The notes under the pieces: model-generated
Database searches by the model: none
What the model was told of the DNA's origin: nothing
What the model saw: only the letters and a program-made list of their open reading frames with translations
Position numbers and translations under genes: made by a program
Source: Brevibacillus brevis
GTDB taxonomy: Bacteria > Bacillota > Bacilli > Brevibacillales > Brevibacillaceae
Assembly (NCBI RefSeq): GCF_031583145.1
Contig: NZ_CP134050.1
Coordinates: 2,803,501 to 2,867,500, forward strand
Direction of reading: 5' to 3'
DNA length: 64,000 nucleotides
Shown here: one piece after another, positions 26,313 through 35,168 of the stretch
How positions within the stretch are numbered: position 1 is the first letter of the stretch
Layout: every line of letters begins with the position of its first letter

Positions 26313-27356
26313 ATGAAGAAATTTTTCGCGTCGTGTCTGTCACTGCTGCTCGTAGGCACCTTGCTGGTCGGTTGCAGCACGCAACCACCGAAGCCGGCTG
26401 GCAATGCTGGCGGTGATACCGGAGGGAAAAAGCGGTTTGCCATCATTTTTAAAAACACAGGAAACCCGTACGGGGAGAAACAGATGGAAGGATTCAAGAC
26501 CGCCATTGAGGAGCTTGGCGGAGAGGCGATCTTGAAAGCTCCCGACCAGCCTACGGCAGAAGCGCAAATCCAGATGATCGAGGAGCTCATCTCGCAAAAA
26601 GTGGATGCGATCGCAATTGTGGGCAATGATCCGGATGCGCTGCAGCCAGCTCTGAAGAAAGCGATGGATGCGGGCATCAAGGTGCTTTCTTTGGACTCGG
26701 CCGTCAATGCGCAAAGCCGGATGGTCCACGTCAACCAGGCGGACCCGGAACGCATCGGTCGCGTACAGATCCAGGCGGTCAGCGAAATGATTGGCGGCAA
26801 GGGTGAGATCGCTGTACTGAGCGCCACTTCGCAAGCAACCAACCAAAATACGTGGATCGAATGGATGAAAAAAGAGCTGGAGGATCCGAAATATAAGGAC
26901 ATCAAGCTGGTAAAAGTGGCCTATGGGGATGACCTTCGCGACAAGAGCGTGTCCGAGACTGAAGCGCTCTTGAAATCGTATCCGGATTTGAAGGGGATCA
27001 TTGCACCGACGACTGTGGGGATTGCAGCTGCAGGCAAGGTGCTGACGGATAAAGGCCTGAAAGGAAAAGTGGCGTTGACAGGTCTGGGTCTGCCTAGCGA
27101 GATGGCGGAGTACATCGAAAGCGGCGTGTGCCCGTGGATGTACCTGTGGAATCCGGTCGACGTCGGCTACTTGTCCGGCTATGCCGCAGACGCTCTCGTA
27201 AAAGGAACGATCACCGGGAAAGCGGGAGAGAAATTCAGCGCGGGCCGTCTGGGCGAGAAAGAGATCATCCAGGACGGGGACGGCACCCAAATCATGCTGG
27301 GCGATCCGTTCAAGTTCGATCCGAGCAACATCGGGGAATGGAAAACCGTTTACTAA
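26313..27356 (+). CDS. Rhamnose-type sugar ABC transporter substrate-binding lipoprotein (orphan)
   Basis: 347 residues. Lipoprotein signal peptide with lipobox LVGC (Cys at about residue 21), a short Pro/Gly linker, then a periplasmic-binding-protein type I fold (FAIIFKNTGNPYGEKQMEGFKTA, DAIAIVGNDPDALQPALKKAMDAGIKVLSLDS). It is close to rhamnose/autoinducer-2 type binding proteins. GGGGAGGAG precedes the ATG. A terminator directly follows, and no ATPase or permease genes are nearby, so it must either share a remote transporter or serve as a sensor. The upstream motif suggests DeoR control. Confidence 0.87.
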   Translation: MKKFFASCLSLLLVGTLLVGCSTQPPKPAGNAGGDTGGKKRFAIIFKNTGNPYGEKQMEGFKTAIEELGGEAILKAPDQPTAEAQIQMIEELISQKVDAIAIVGNDPDALQPALKKAMDAGIKVLSLDSAVNAQSRMVHVNQADPERIGRVQIQAVSEMIGGKGEIAVLSATSQATNQNTWIEWMKKELEDPKYKDIKLVKVAYGDDLRDKSVSETEALLKSYPDLKGIIAPTTVGIAAAGKVLTDKGLKGKVALTGLGLPSEMAEYIESGVCPWMYLWNPVDVGYLSGYAADALVKGTITGKAGEKFSAGRLGEKEIIQDGDGTQIMLGDPFKFDPSNIGEWKTVY

Positions 27357-27375
27357 AAATGACGACGGCAGTGCG

Positions 27376-27414
27376 CAGCAGACAAGACTTGCGATGGTCT
27401 TGTCTGCTGTTTTT
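27376..27414 (+). terminator. Terminator of the binding-protein gene
   Basis: A perfect 13-bp stem CAGCAGACAAGAC (27376-27388) / GTCTTGTCTGCTG (27397-27409) followed by TTTTTC. Confidence 0.92.
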
Positions 27415-27610
27415 CTATGGAAAAAATCCGTAGCGAAGCGATGCCATTAGGGGAGGGTCGAGCTGCTGCGCAAATTTGATGAAACAGGAGGGGGATGTTC
27501 GAACGAAGCCGACCACCATCCTGCCCAAGACGACGAGCAGAAAATGGCGGAGCTTATGTCTTGGATTGGGAGAAGAAGGCTCGCAAAGGATGCGGCGAGC
27601 CAAACCATGC

Positions 27611-28861
27611 CTATCGGCTCATCCAGTCTTCAATTTCATCCACTTGCTTGGGGATCTGGGAAGAAAGAACTTCGTACCCGTTTTCCGTTACCAACACATC
27701 ATCTTCAATGCGAATACCGATCGCTTCTTCCTCTATGTACAGACCGGGTTCTATCGTAATCACCATACCGGGCTGCAAGGCAGCACTGGAATCCGAGATA
27801 TCGTGCGTATCCAGTCCGAGGTGATGGGATACGGGATGAAAGTAGTATTTGGACAGCTCACTGCTTTCCTGAATCAGTCCGAGACGCAGCAGGCCGTCTG
27901 TAAAGACTTGTTTCGTGACATCATTTAGTTGTTGAAGCGTGACACCAGGCTTGACTGCTTCGATGGTCTTGATTTGTGCTTCAAGCACGAGTTGATAGAT
28001 TTCTTTCTGACGTTCTGTAAAGCGACCATTCACGGGGAACGTTCGCGAAATATCAGCTGCATAGTAGTTGGAAGCTGCACCGAGGTCGAGGAGGACCAAG
28101 TCGCCATCTTCCGCGCGCTGATTATTCGCTTCATAGTGCAAGATTGTGGCATTGATTCCGCTCGCAATAATGGGTGAATAAGGCAGTTCGCGAACGCCAT
28201 TCGACTTCAACGTGAAATCATAATGCGCCTCCAGCTCATATTCCATGATCCCAGGTCGTGCATGCGACCACATGCGGCGGATTGCTTCATCCGTGATCGC
28301 AATCGCACGTCTGATTTCCTCGATCTCCGCCGGACTCTTCACCATTCGCAGTTCTTTCAGCCATGGGCTCGCATCGTGAATCGGCAGGGTCCGGTATTTT
28401 TTCTGCGCGACTTCGGCAAAAGTCTCTGCAGGGGTCAGTTCATCGCTCCATTGGTAGCGATACAAGTCAAGATAGAGCGAGCCCTTGCCTTCGCAGCGCC
28501 TGATAAAGGTTCCAAATGACTGAGGCCACTCATCGAGATATTCGAACTGTTCGACTCCAGACTGCACCTTCGCCTCTTGGTCAGATAAGACGGCTCCTGT
28601 CCATCTCGCTTCCAGTTCATTCGGGCGCTGAAGAAACAGCGTTTCGGTCACAATGCCAGCGCGTTTCGTGATCATGAGAATGAGGTTGCGTCGGGCAATG
28701 CCGGTTAGATAATAGAAGTTGCGGTTCGGTGTAAACGGATAGGAATCGTCATGGCTGCGTGTCTTGGCAACTCCTGAAAAAAGCACAAGCGCGCTGTGAT
28801 CCGGCATGTTTTCCGCGATTTTTTGACGACGAAGAACAAACTCTTTCGCATCGATCCTCAT
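27611..28861 (-). CDS. pepP: Xaa-Pro aminopeptidase (M24B)
   Basis: About 416 residues. An N-terminal creatinase-like domain (residues about 5-165) precedes the pita-bread catalytic domain. The dinuclear metal ligands are recognisable: two Asp in LLDLGAASNYYAADISRTF, His in SHHLGLDTHD, Glu in TIEPGLY and Glu in GIRIEDDVLVT. It removes N-terminal residues preceding proline from peptides in the cytoplasm. Start at 28861 with GGGAGG 9 bases upstream. It is monocistronic; the 250 bp beyond its stop contain no clear gene. Confidence 0.92.
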   Translation of the reverse strand: MRIDAKEFVLRRQKIAENMPDHSALVLFSGVAKTRSHDDSYPFTPNRNFYYLTGIARRNLILMITKRAGIVTETLFLQRPNELEARWTGAVLSDQEAKVQSGVEQFEYLDEWPQSFGTFIRRCEGKGSLYLDLYRYQWSDELTPAETFAEVAQKKYRTLPIHDASPWLKELRMVKSPAEIEEIRRAIAITDEAIRRMWSHARPGIMEYELEAHYDFTLKSNGVRELPYSPIIASGINATILHYEANNQRAEDGDLVLLDLGAASNYYAADISRTFPVNGRFTERQKEIYQLVLEAQIKTIEAVKPGVTLQQLNDVTKQVFTDGLLRLGLIQESSELSKYYFHPVSHHLGLDTHDISDSSAALQPGMVITIEPGLYIEEEAIGIRIEDDVLVTENGYEVLSSQIPKQVDEIEDWMSR

Positions 28862-29048
28862 TACGATTTGCCTCCCCATCACATGTCGTTTTCGTTTTCA
28901 CTCGTCTGTTCAGTTAGCCCAGTCTTCCTGTTTGGTTGAACTTTCTGTTACTTTTTCATAGTAAATCTATCGTATTCTTTTGCTGCATGGGTGTAAAGAT
29001 CCCCGGGAGGAATTTGACTGCATTTCATACCTGATTTTCCGATTGCAA

Positions 29049-29092
29049 GAAAAAACGGTACCTGTTCTCCATGGAGAATAGGTACCAAACCG
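29049..29092 (-). terminator. Terminator of the MFS gene
   Basis: A long inverted repeat between GGTACC (29057-29062) and GGTACC (29081-29086), with further pairing TTCTCC / GGAGAA, followed on the minus strand by TTTTTT. Confidence 0.88.
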
Positions 29093-29101
29093 TTTGTTTC
29101 G

Positions 29102-30340
29102 TCAGCCGTTTGACTTCGTGACAAGCTTAGCCTGAGAGGTATTTTGCTTCGCTGCTTGTACGGCTCCATCCGGATTCTTTACACGAATGAGGAGCGCAGT
29201 AGCCAAGAGAGCGAGCCCGTTGATGATAAAGACGATGCGGATGGGGATGAGTCCACCCAAGACGCCCCCGATGACAGGGCCCAGCATGGTCGCAATCTGC
29301 GTGGACGACTGGTTGAGGCTGAACGCCCTGCCGCGGAACTCCGGTTCGGTGACTTTGACGATCATCGCGTTGATCGATGGGTAGACCGCTGCGAAAAACA
29401 GACCGTAGACGAACCGCAGGATACCGAAGCCATACAGGTTCGTGAAGAAAAATTGCAGCAGGTTTCCAATCGCTCCACCCATGAGGCCGATGAACAAAAT
29501 TTTGGAGTACCCTGCCTTTGTTCCGAGTTTGCCCCAACGGGGAGCGGCGAGGACTGTCGCAATCCCGACTGCGGCGAAAATGATGCCGGCACTGAGCGAG
29601 GCGTCCTTTTGGGAGGCGCCCAGCTGCAGCACGTAGACGGTGAGCAGCGGTTCCAGCAGCATGACGGAGAGGGTCACGATCAGGCTGAGGCCCAGGACGG
29701 ACATAAGCGACTTGTTCGCGATAGCCGCCCGTAAATCTTCACGAACATTGGAACGATTGCCGGAACGGTTCATGTTTGTCTCTCTGACCCAGAAGGTGGC
29801 GATGAGAGCAGCTACCAGCACGACCGCTCCGGAAAATAAAAAGGCTTCCCTGTTTCCCCACATATGGCTGACGACACCGCCAACGAGGGGACCGATAATG
29901 CCTCCAGTTGCACCGGCTGTCGACATGACGCCCAGTGCGTATCCAACATGTTTTTCAGGTGTATTCGTGGCGACCAGTGCGATCGAGGCGGGCACGAAGC
30001 CTGCCAGGAGACCTTGGAATACACGCAAGACGAGAAACAGATACGGGTCGTTGATGAAATACGTGACGAGGTACAGCACAGACAGACTGAAACCAGAGCG
30101 GATCAGCATCGGTTTTCGGCCGTATTTGTCTGCCAGCGACCCCCAATACGGAGAAATCAATGCGCTGGCCAGAAAAGTAATGCCGAAAGAAATACCGGAC
30201 CAAGCTTCCAGATGATCATTGACGCCGAGTGAAGTGTGAAGGAAGATGGGCAAGAACGGTATCGAGATCGAATAGGCTGTGCTGCAAAACAAAACGCCAA
30301 CCCACAGTACAAACAGGTTTCGCTTCCATGAAAAATCCAT
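29102..30340 (-). CDS. MFS transporter, multidrug-efflux type
   Basis: About 412 residues with 12 predicted hydrophobic segments. The MFS signature between helices 2 and 3 is SPYWGSLADKYGRKPML, and the drug/proton antiporter-like motif is in helix 5 (GVMSTAGATGGIIGPLVGG). A second A-like motif occurs between helices 8 and 9. It resembles YfmO/MdtG-type exporters; the substrate is unknown. ATG 30340 begins MDFSWKRN; its ribosome site (AAAGG, 13 bases away) is weak. It is divergent from a quinone oxidoreductase gene. Confidence 0.85.
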   Translation of the reverse strand: MDFSWKRNLFVLWVGVLFCSTAYSISIPFLPIFLHTSLGVNDHLEAWSGISFGITFLASALISPYWGSLADKYGRKPMLIRSGFSLSVLYLVTYFINDPYLFLVLRVFQGLLAGFVPASIALVATNTPEKHVGYALGVMSTAGATGGIIGPLVGGVVSHMWGNREAFLFSGAVVLVAALIATFWVRETNMNRSGNRSNVREDLRAAIANKSLMSVLGLSLIVTLSVMLLEPLLTVYVLQLGASQKDASLSAGIIFAAVGIATVLAAPRWGKLGTKAGYSKILFIGLMGGAIGNLLQFFFTNLYGFGILRFVYGLFFAAVYPSINAMIVKVTEPEFRGRAFSLNQSSTQIATMLGPVIGGVLGGLIPIRIVFIINGLALLATALLIRVKNPDGAVQAAKQNTSQAKLVTKSNG

Positions 30341-30664
30341 CTTTCTGTCACAACCTTTGCAGTGAAAAAGCAGGATACTCGCATTGATTATTCTAGCACT
30401 GCATTTTCCCCCTGACCAATAAAGAAATGCGATCATTCTTATGCCAAAGTGAAATAAGCAAATGGCTGCTGTGACTGCGAATGGATGGCAATCTTGTGCG
30501 AGAGAGGAGTTGCAAGCGTGCCTGAATGTTTCATTCTAGGCTCTTCCAGGGTATTCTAAAGCGCAGAGACTCTTTTCATCCTTGGCGGCGGAATTTGGTA
30601 CAGGAAACTGGTACGAATATGGACAAGAGAAGAAGCAAGAAAGACCAAACAGGAGGGATCGTTG
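30341..30664. other. Divergent intergenic region between MFS and oxidoreductase genes
   Basis: No gene is seen. On the minus strand a TTGGTC-N18-TAGAAT pair near 30390-30420 could drive the MFS gene. On the plus strand TTGGTA (30595-30600), 17 bp, TATGGA (30618-30623) could drive the oxidoreductase. Both are weak matches. Confidence 0.4.
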
Positions 30665-31654
30665 ATGAAAGCAATCGTTGTGGAACAGCCGGGAGGTCCT
30701 GAGGTACTGCAGCTCGCAGACATTCCCGTTCCTACTCCGAGTGAGGGCGAGCTGCTGGTACGGGTGAAGGCGGGCGCGATCAACCGTACCGACATTTTGG
30801 CGCGGAAGGGTGCAGTGGCTTATAAAAAAGCGACGTCCCGACTTGGCGTGGAGATGGCGGGATTTGTAGATTCCGTGGGGCCGGGTGTCACCGGCTGGCA
30901 AGCAGGGGACCGTGTCATGGGCTTGGTGACGGGCGGGTACGCGGAATATGCCGTCATCCCTGCCAACCGAGCGATGCGGATTCCGGACAACCTCGGCTTC
31001 GTCGAGGCAGCCGCGATCCCGGAAGTATTCCTCACCGCTTACCAGACGCTGTACTGGATTGGCAGACTGCAGGAGGGGGAGTCCGTCCTGATCCATGCGG
31101 GGGCGAGCGGAGTGGGCACAGCCGCGATCCAGCTAGCCAAACGAGTAAGCAAGGCGACCGTGATCGTGACGGCGGGATCGGAAGAGAAGCTGGCCTTTTG
31201 CAAGGAATTGGGGGCGGATCACGGCATCAACTACAAAAAGGCGCCCTTTGAAGAAGAGGTAGCTCGAATCACAGATGGCAGGGGAGTCAATCTGATCCTT
31301 GATTTTATCGGGGCGTCCTACTGGAAGCAGAACATCCAAAGCGCATGTGTCGATGGTCGTCTGGTCTTGATAGGTATACTCGGTGGCAGCGAGATCGCGG
31401 GTGTCGACTTGTTCGATTTGATGGCGAAAAGGCTGCAGGTCACAGGCACCCTTTTGACACCCCGCAGCGACGAGTACAAGGCGGCGCTTAGTCAAGAGCT
31501 GGCGGCCCGCATTCTGCCGCTGTTCGCTGCAGGTGAGATTCGACCCATCGTGGACAAGGCGTATCCCTTGGAGAATATCCGCGAGGCCCATGAACGGATG
31601 GAGGCAAACCAAAATATCGGGAAAATCGTCTTTTATGTAGGGGAACAGGAGTGA
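30665..31654 (+). CDS. Zinc-type alcohol dehydrogenase-like NAD(P)H:quinone oxidoreductase
   Basis: 329 residues, medium-chain dehydrogenase/reductase of the PIG3/Qor group. GroES-like N-terminus (KAIVVEQPGGPEVLQLADIPVP, GAINRTDILARKG, GVEMAGFVDSVGPGV) and a Rossmann cofactor domain (VLIHAGASGVGTAAIQLAKR). The structural-zinc Cys cluster is absent, as in quinone reductases of this group. Probable role is NADPH-dependent reduction of quinones or enones. ATG 30665 lies 7-8 bases after AGGAGGG. Confidence 0.9.
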   Translation: MKAIVVEQPGGPEVLQLADIPVPTPSEGELLVRVKAGAINRTDILARKGAVAYKKATSRLGVEMAGFVDSVGPGVTGWQAGDRVMGLVTGGYAEYAVIPANRAMRIPDNLGFVEAAAIPEVFLTAYQTLYWIGRLQEGESVLIHAGASGVGTAAIQLAKRVSKATVIVTAGSEEKLAFCKELGADHGINYKKAPFEEEVARITDGRGVNLILDFIGASYWKQNIQSACVDGRLVLIGILGGSEIAGVDLFDLMAKRLQVTGTLLTPRSDEYKAALSQELAARILPLFAAGEIRPIVDKAYPLENIREAHERMEANQNIGKIVFYVGEQE

Positions 31655-31922
31655 TAGGTAAAAAATCCCACGTTCGGATCAATTTGACGCATGGACCGGT
31701 CGCCAATACTCGAATGCCGAATGGGTGGAACCAATATCGTCAATGATGGATCTTGCATGTAGGAAATGGAGCGGAGAGCATGATCCCATGGCGCCCGTGA
31801 AGAAGGGGGATGAAACCTTTTCAAATATCGGTTGATTGAGTTTACACAAAAATCTTGACGGACCCGGATAGCTTCATTCTGACGTATAGTCTAGAACTAG
31901 TTTTAAATACCTGGTGACTAAG
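31655..31922. other. Intergenic stretch at the left edge of the AT-rich island
   Basis: No gene with a credible start is seen. A minus-strand 63-codon frame exists at 31633-31824 but begins with TTG and has no ribosome site. Base composition drops from this point rightwards. Confidence 0.4.
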
Positions 31923-31961
31923 TAGACCGGTACTCCTTGTGCCATAAGGGGTTCCGGTCTA
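31923..31961. terminator. Hairpin related to the one at 52160-52200
   Basis: TAGACCGG (31923-31930) pairs with CCGGTCTA (31954-31961), with inner pairing CTCCTT / AAGGGG. The layout CCGG-n-ACTCCTT...AAGG-n-GTTCCGG is shared with the hairpin at 52160-52200. Probable terminator or mobile small hairpin. Confidence 0.55.
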
Positions 31962-32041
31962 AAGCTTTATTATCTCTGAACAAATAAAGTTGTTTAAAAA
32001 AACACACGTTATCGATTGGAATATTCTCGATTATCAAGTTC

Positions 32042-32097
32042 TTGACAGTAATCACAATAATCAATAAAATACAATGTAGATACATATTATCTGTATT
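32042..32097 (+). promoter_or_regulatory. Promoter and operator of the Rrf2 gene
   Basis: TTGACA (32042-32047), 17 bp, TAAAAT (32065-32070). Directly downstream at 32073-32097 lies AATGTAGATA-N5-TATCTGTATT, an imperfect copy of the perfect dyad before the adjacent dehydrogenase gene (32636-32660). A repressor there would block initiation. Confidence 0.75.
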
Positions 32098-32112
32098 AGG
32101 AGGGTTTTCTTT

Positions 32113-32616
32113 TTGCAATTCAGTATAGGAGTAGAATATGCTCTTCATTGCCTAGTTTATTTTGTTGATCTTCCATCCGGTACAACGATCGGAATAAAAG
32201 AACTAGCTGCCTTTCAAGGAGTTTCTGAAACGTATTTATCGAAGATTTTTACTAAATTAAAGAAGAATGGGATTGTACGTTCCATGCCTGGAGTTAAAGG
32301 TGGATATGTATTAGCGAAACATCCGGGCGAGATTAATTTTTGGGAAGTAATAGCAGCGATTGAAGGAGCAAAACCATTGTTTCAATGTACAGAAGTAAGA
32401 CAAAATTGTATCCTCCTTGAGGGTAAACAAATGCCTGATTCTATAAGGTGTGCTCCTTGTACCATCAACACGGTAATGTTAGAAGCGGAAGAAAAAATGA
32501 GAGAGCATCTTAAGGACAAAACAATCGCATGGTTAAATGAAACCTTAAAATCCAAATTGAAGGAAAGGCATTCAGAGGGGATTCAATGGTTTAGAGAGGC
32601 TTTAGCACGTAGATAA
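32113..32616 (+). CDS. Rrf2 family regulator with four conserved-looking cysteines
   Basis: 167 residues. Rrf2 winged helix (FSIGVEYALHCLVYFVD, LAAFQGVSETYLSKIFTKLKKNGIV, GVKGGYVLAK). C92, C99, C113 and C116 form a QCTEVRQNC...RCAPC arrangement able to bind an iron-sulfur cluster or act as redox switch, as in NsrR/IscR-like sensors. The TTG start at 32113 is 9 bases after AGGAGG. AT-rich composition and codon use differ from the flanks, suggesting transfer from a low-GC Bacillus-like donor together with the next gene. Confidence 0.9.
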   Translation: MQFSIGVEYALHCLVYFVDLPSGTTIGIKELAAFQGVSETYLSKIFTKLKKNGIVRSMPGVKGGYVLAKHPGEINFWEVIAAIEGAKPLFQCTEVRQNCILLEGKQMPDSIRCAPCTINTVMLEAEEKMREHLKDKTIAWLNETLKSKLKERHSEGIQWFREALARR

Positions 32617-32635
32617 TCATATTTTTTTCGATTAA

Positions 32636-32660
32636 ATTACAGATAATGAATATCTGTAAT
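32636..32660 (+). promoter_or_regulatory. Perfect 10-5-10 palindrome, Rrf2 operator
   Basis: ATTACAGATA-N5-TATCTGTAAT is perfectly symmetrical. It lies 33 bp before the GTG of the NADH dehydrogenase-like gene and matches the operator in front of the Rrf2 gene in both sequence and spacing. Confidence 0.85.
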
Positions 32661-32692
32661 ATATACATTTAAAACACAAGGGAGGAATTCAA

Positions 32693-33910
32693 GTGAAACG
32701 GATTATTATTGTTGGTGGTGGTTTTGCTGGTATTTGGAGTGCAGTGGGTGCAGCACGACAGCTACACGAATTGCAAATCAAAGAAAATGAAGTTGAAGCT
32801 ATTTTAATTAACCGAGATTCATATTTAGGCTTGCGTCCACGTTTTTATGAAAAAGATCCAAAGAATTTTAGGGTCCCTCTCAGTCAAGTTTTGGATCCGA
32901 TTGGAGTTCGCTTTATCGAAGGAGAAGTAAGACAAATAGACACTCATTTACAAAAAGTGATTGTCCAACAAAAAGATAAGCAGATTGATTTAGCCTATGA
33001 TCGATTAGTCTTAGCTGCAGGCAGCCGATTGGTTCGCCCTAAAATTACTGGATTACATGAACACGCCTTTTCTACGGATACCTATCAGGATGCGCTAGAT
33101 CTCGATCAGCATATCAACCGATTATCCGATTTACCTTATATAGATGGTAAGTATACTTCGGTAGTTGTTGGTGGTGGCTTTACCGGGATTGAAACAGCCG
33201 CCGAAATGACTTCCCGTTTACAGGAGGTTGCTAAGAAGGAAAATAAAGAATCTGAAGTAAGGGTAATCATAATTGAAAGAGAATCTATCGTAGGTCCTGA
33301 CTTAGGGCCGAATGCACGACCAATTATAGAACAAGCTTTGGGTGAAATGCATGTAGAGATTCATACAAACGAAACAGTTACATCCATTGATTCAAATGAA
33401 GTAACTTTAAGATCCGGGAAACGGATCCCTACTTTGACAACCATTTGGTCAGCAGGAGTAAAGGCTAGTCCTTTAGTGGAAAATTTCCCAGTGGAGAAGG
33501 ATCAATGGGGACGTTTACCAGTAGATTCATATTTGCGAGTAAAGGGTGTGCGTTCGGTATTTGCTGCTGGAGATACCGCCCGAGCATATACTGATGATAA
33601 TCATATATCGTTGATGTCTTGTCAGCATGCTATGCCTCAAGGGAAATTTGCTGGACATAACGTTGTTTGTGATTTACTTGATTTGGCTGGAATTCCATAC
33701 AAACAAGAACGTTATGTTACCTGTCTTGATTTAGGCCCTTGGGGAGCTTTGGTAACTAGTGGTTGGGATCGCATTCCGCAGTATCGAGGCGAAGAAGCAA
33801 AAAAAATAAAAATGAACATTAACCAATCAGTTATTTATCCACCCCTGTCAGGGAATCGTGAAGAACTATTTGAAGCAGCTCAACTGATTATAAGAAAACA
33901 TTATGTGTAG
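32693..33910 (+). CDS. NAD(P)/FAD-dependent oxidoreductase (type II NADH dehydrogenase-like)
   Basis: 405 residues. N-terminal FAD-binding GGGFAGIWSAV, a second dinucleotide motif GGGFTGIETAAEM (about residue 158), and FAAGDTARAY before the C-terminus, as in NDH-2 proteins. The missing long hydrophobic C-terminal helix leaves membrane attachment uncertain. It transfers electrons from NAD(P)H to a quinone or other acceptor. GTG 32693 follows GGGAGGAATTCAA. The perfect Rrf2 dyad upstream indicates control by the neighbouring Cys-rich Rrf2 sensor. AT-rich like its regulator. Confidence 0.87.
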   Translation: MKRIIIVGGGFAGIWSAVGAARQLHELQIKENEVEAILINRDSYLGLRPRFYEKDPKNFRVPLSQVLDPIGVRFIEGEVRQIDTHLQKVIVQQKDKQIDLAYDRLVLAAGSRLVRPKITGLHEHAFSTDTYQDALDLDQHINRLSDLPYIDGKYTSVVVGGGFTGIETAAEMTSRLQEVAKKENKESEVRVIIIERESIVGPDLGPNARPIIEQALGEMHVEIHTNETVTSIDSNEVTLRSGKRIPTLTTIWSAGVKASPLVENFPVEKDQWGRLPVDSYLRVKGVRSVFAAGDTARAYTDDNHISLMSCQHAMPQGKFAGHNVVCDLLDLAGIPYKQERYVTCLDLGPWGALVTSGWDRIPQYRGEEAKKIKMNINQSVIYPPLSGNREELFEAAQLIIRKHYV

Positions 33911-33977
33911 AAATATAAGCGTCCGTCTTCCCACGGATTTCCGAACGTATTTAATACGAACAGTGTAATGAATAAGT

Positions 33978-34004
33978 AAAAGTCGCCTTTGTGCGGCTTT
34001 TTCT
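33978..34004 (+). terminator. Terminator after the NDH-2-like gene
   Basis: AAGTCGC (33980-33986) pairs with GCGGCTT (33993-33999) with one G-T pair, followed by TTTTC. Confidence 0.75.
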
Positions 34005-34269
34005 TACGATTCCCCCATTATCTTTCAAATTCCATGATTGGACACAATTGTTGAATAAAACTCTCAGTTTTAAACGACGTTATTGTTGTTTATTTGAAGA
34101 GTTATTCGATAATTCATCCAAAAATTAAACAACTTTATTGTAATCCAACAAACAATTCAGTTGTATACCGGCAGCAGCGTTAAGCTATCGGGCTGTTAAT
34201 GGAAAGAGATGGTATAATGCCCGTAAAGAAGTTATTTTGTATGGATTTCAAAATGGGGGGGTTCCGTTT
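34005..34269 (+). promoter_or_regulatory. AT-rich intergenic region with extended -10 promoter
   Basis: No gene is seen. TGGTATAAT (34210-34218) is an extended -10 element 52 bp before the start of the hypothetical gene at 34270; no good -35 is visible. Confidence 0.5.
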
Positions 34270-34695
34270 ATGCAAAGCAGATTAGAACAAGACATTATAT
34301 CAACAGCAGAAAGTTTCGCAATAAACTTTTCTGATAAAGGGAATTTTGATTTTACAGTGGAAAGTTTACGTAAAGTAGACGATATTCTTGAAGAGATGGG
34401 TGATTTTGTATTTGATGATCAAGAAAAATTGGATTCTGTCGCATCTATGGTTGGATGCTATGTTTTCGAAGTAGCAAGAAGAAATTATGGCGGAGAGTAC
34501 TTTTGGGTACAAGATAGAGCACAACCAATTTTAGTTACTGGCGAGCCAGAATTTTCGGTTTCAATTTTAGCATTCGATAAGGTTAGAGACAGAATCCAAA
34601 ATGGAAAAGAAGATGAGATACTGTTTTACATGAAAGGATATATCGAGGCAGTTGAAAAAGGTAAAAAAACGGGATACCGCGCAACTATTGTTTAA
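34270..34695 (+). CDS. Hypothetical protein in the AT-rich island
   Basis: 141 residues, acidic and soluble (LEQDIISTAESFAINFSDKGNFDF; VDDILEEMGDFVFDD; NYGGEYFWVQDRAQPILVTGEPEFSVSILAFDKV). The shape, a small acidic protein, is reminiscent of immunity or chaperone-like proteins, but I cannot assign a family. The start at ATG 34270 is 8 bases after a run of G (GGGGGGG). An extended -10 promoter is upstream. AT-rich like the Rrf2/NDH pair. The disrupted gene that follows begins 9 bases after its stop, so the two may once have formed an operon. Confidence 0.7.
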   Translation: MQSRLEQDIISTAESFAINFSDKGNFDFTVESLRKVDDILEEMGDFVFDDQEKLDSVASMVGCYVFEVARRNYGGEYFWVQDRAQPILVTGEPEFSVSILAFDKVRDRIQNGKEDEILFYMKGYIEAVEKGKKTGYRATIV

Positions 34696-34704
34696 GATAA
34701 GAGG

Positions 34705-35112
34705 ATGAATGCATTCGAAGAAGTTTGGCAAAGGATAGCTGCCCTTGTGAGCTGCAAGGCTCAGCAGGTACGTAGAGTAGACGTTCGCATACGACACAGC
34801 TGATGAGTACATTATCCCAAGCAAGACTAGGAATACGCATTACAAAACGATATTTGAAAAGCATAAGAACGAATCAGCTGGCTGCCCAGTAGAAGCTAAT
34901 GATCTCATTACACCGTCATGCCACCATTTTGGTTGCGAGGAGCATTTCGTATTCGTTATGGACCAAAACGACGCGATCAAAGTAATTCTTGTGCCCTTAA
35001 CTTGCGTTGAGAGACATAATGTGATTTCGGAGAAGAGCTCGAAGGAATGGAATACGCGCAAATTTGAATCGGATCCCACGGCACAAGTCTTTGAACTAGC
35101 ATGGAAGAGGTA
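34705..35112 (+). pseudogene. Frameshifted remnant of a protein of about 135 residues
   Basis: An ATG at 34705 opens a frame beginning MNAFEEVWQRIAALVSC that ends in a premature stop near 34801. The adjacent frame is open from 34781 to a TAG ending at 35112 and encodes 110 codons with a plausible protein-like composition (FAYDTADEYIIPSKTRN, HHFGCEEHFVFVMDQND, and the end AQVFELAWKR). Joining the two with one frameshift between about 34766 and 34781 gives a continuous protein. Neither half has a good ribosome site of its own. The family is not recognised. Confidence 0.6.
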
Positions 35113-35168
35113 GGCAACCGCAGAAATAACAAAAATCGATCAGCGATTTCATGTACAGTACATTCAGA

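Noticed and set aside
27415..27610. Short frames on both strands between the binding protein and pepP genes
   Set aside because: No start/ribosome-site combination and no protein-like composition stood out.
31633..31824. Minus-strand 63-codon frame next to the quinone oxidoreductase
   Set aside because: It starts with TTG without a ribosome site and overlaps the end of a real gene; I could not tie it to a spore or other small-protein family.
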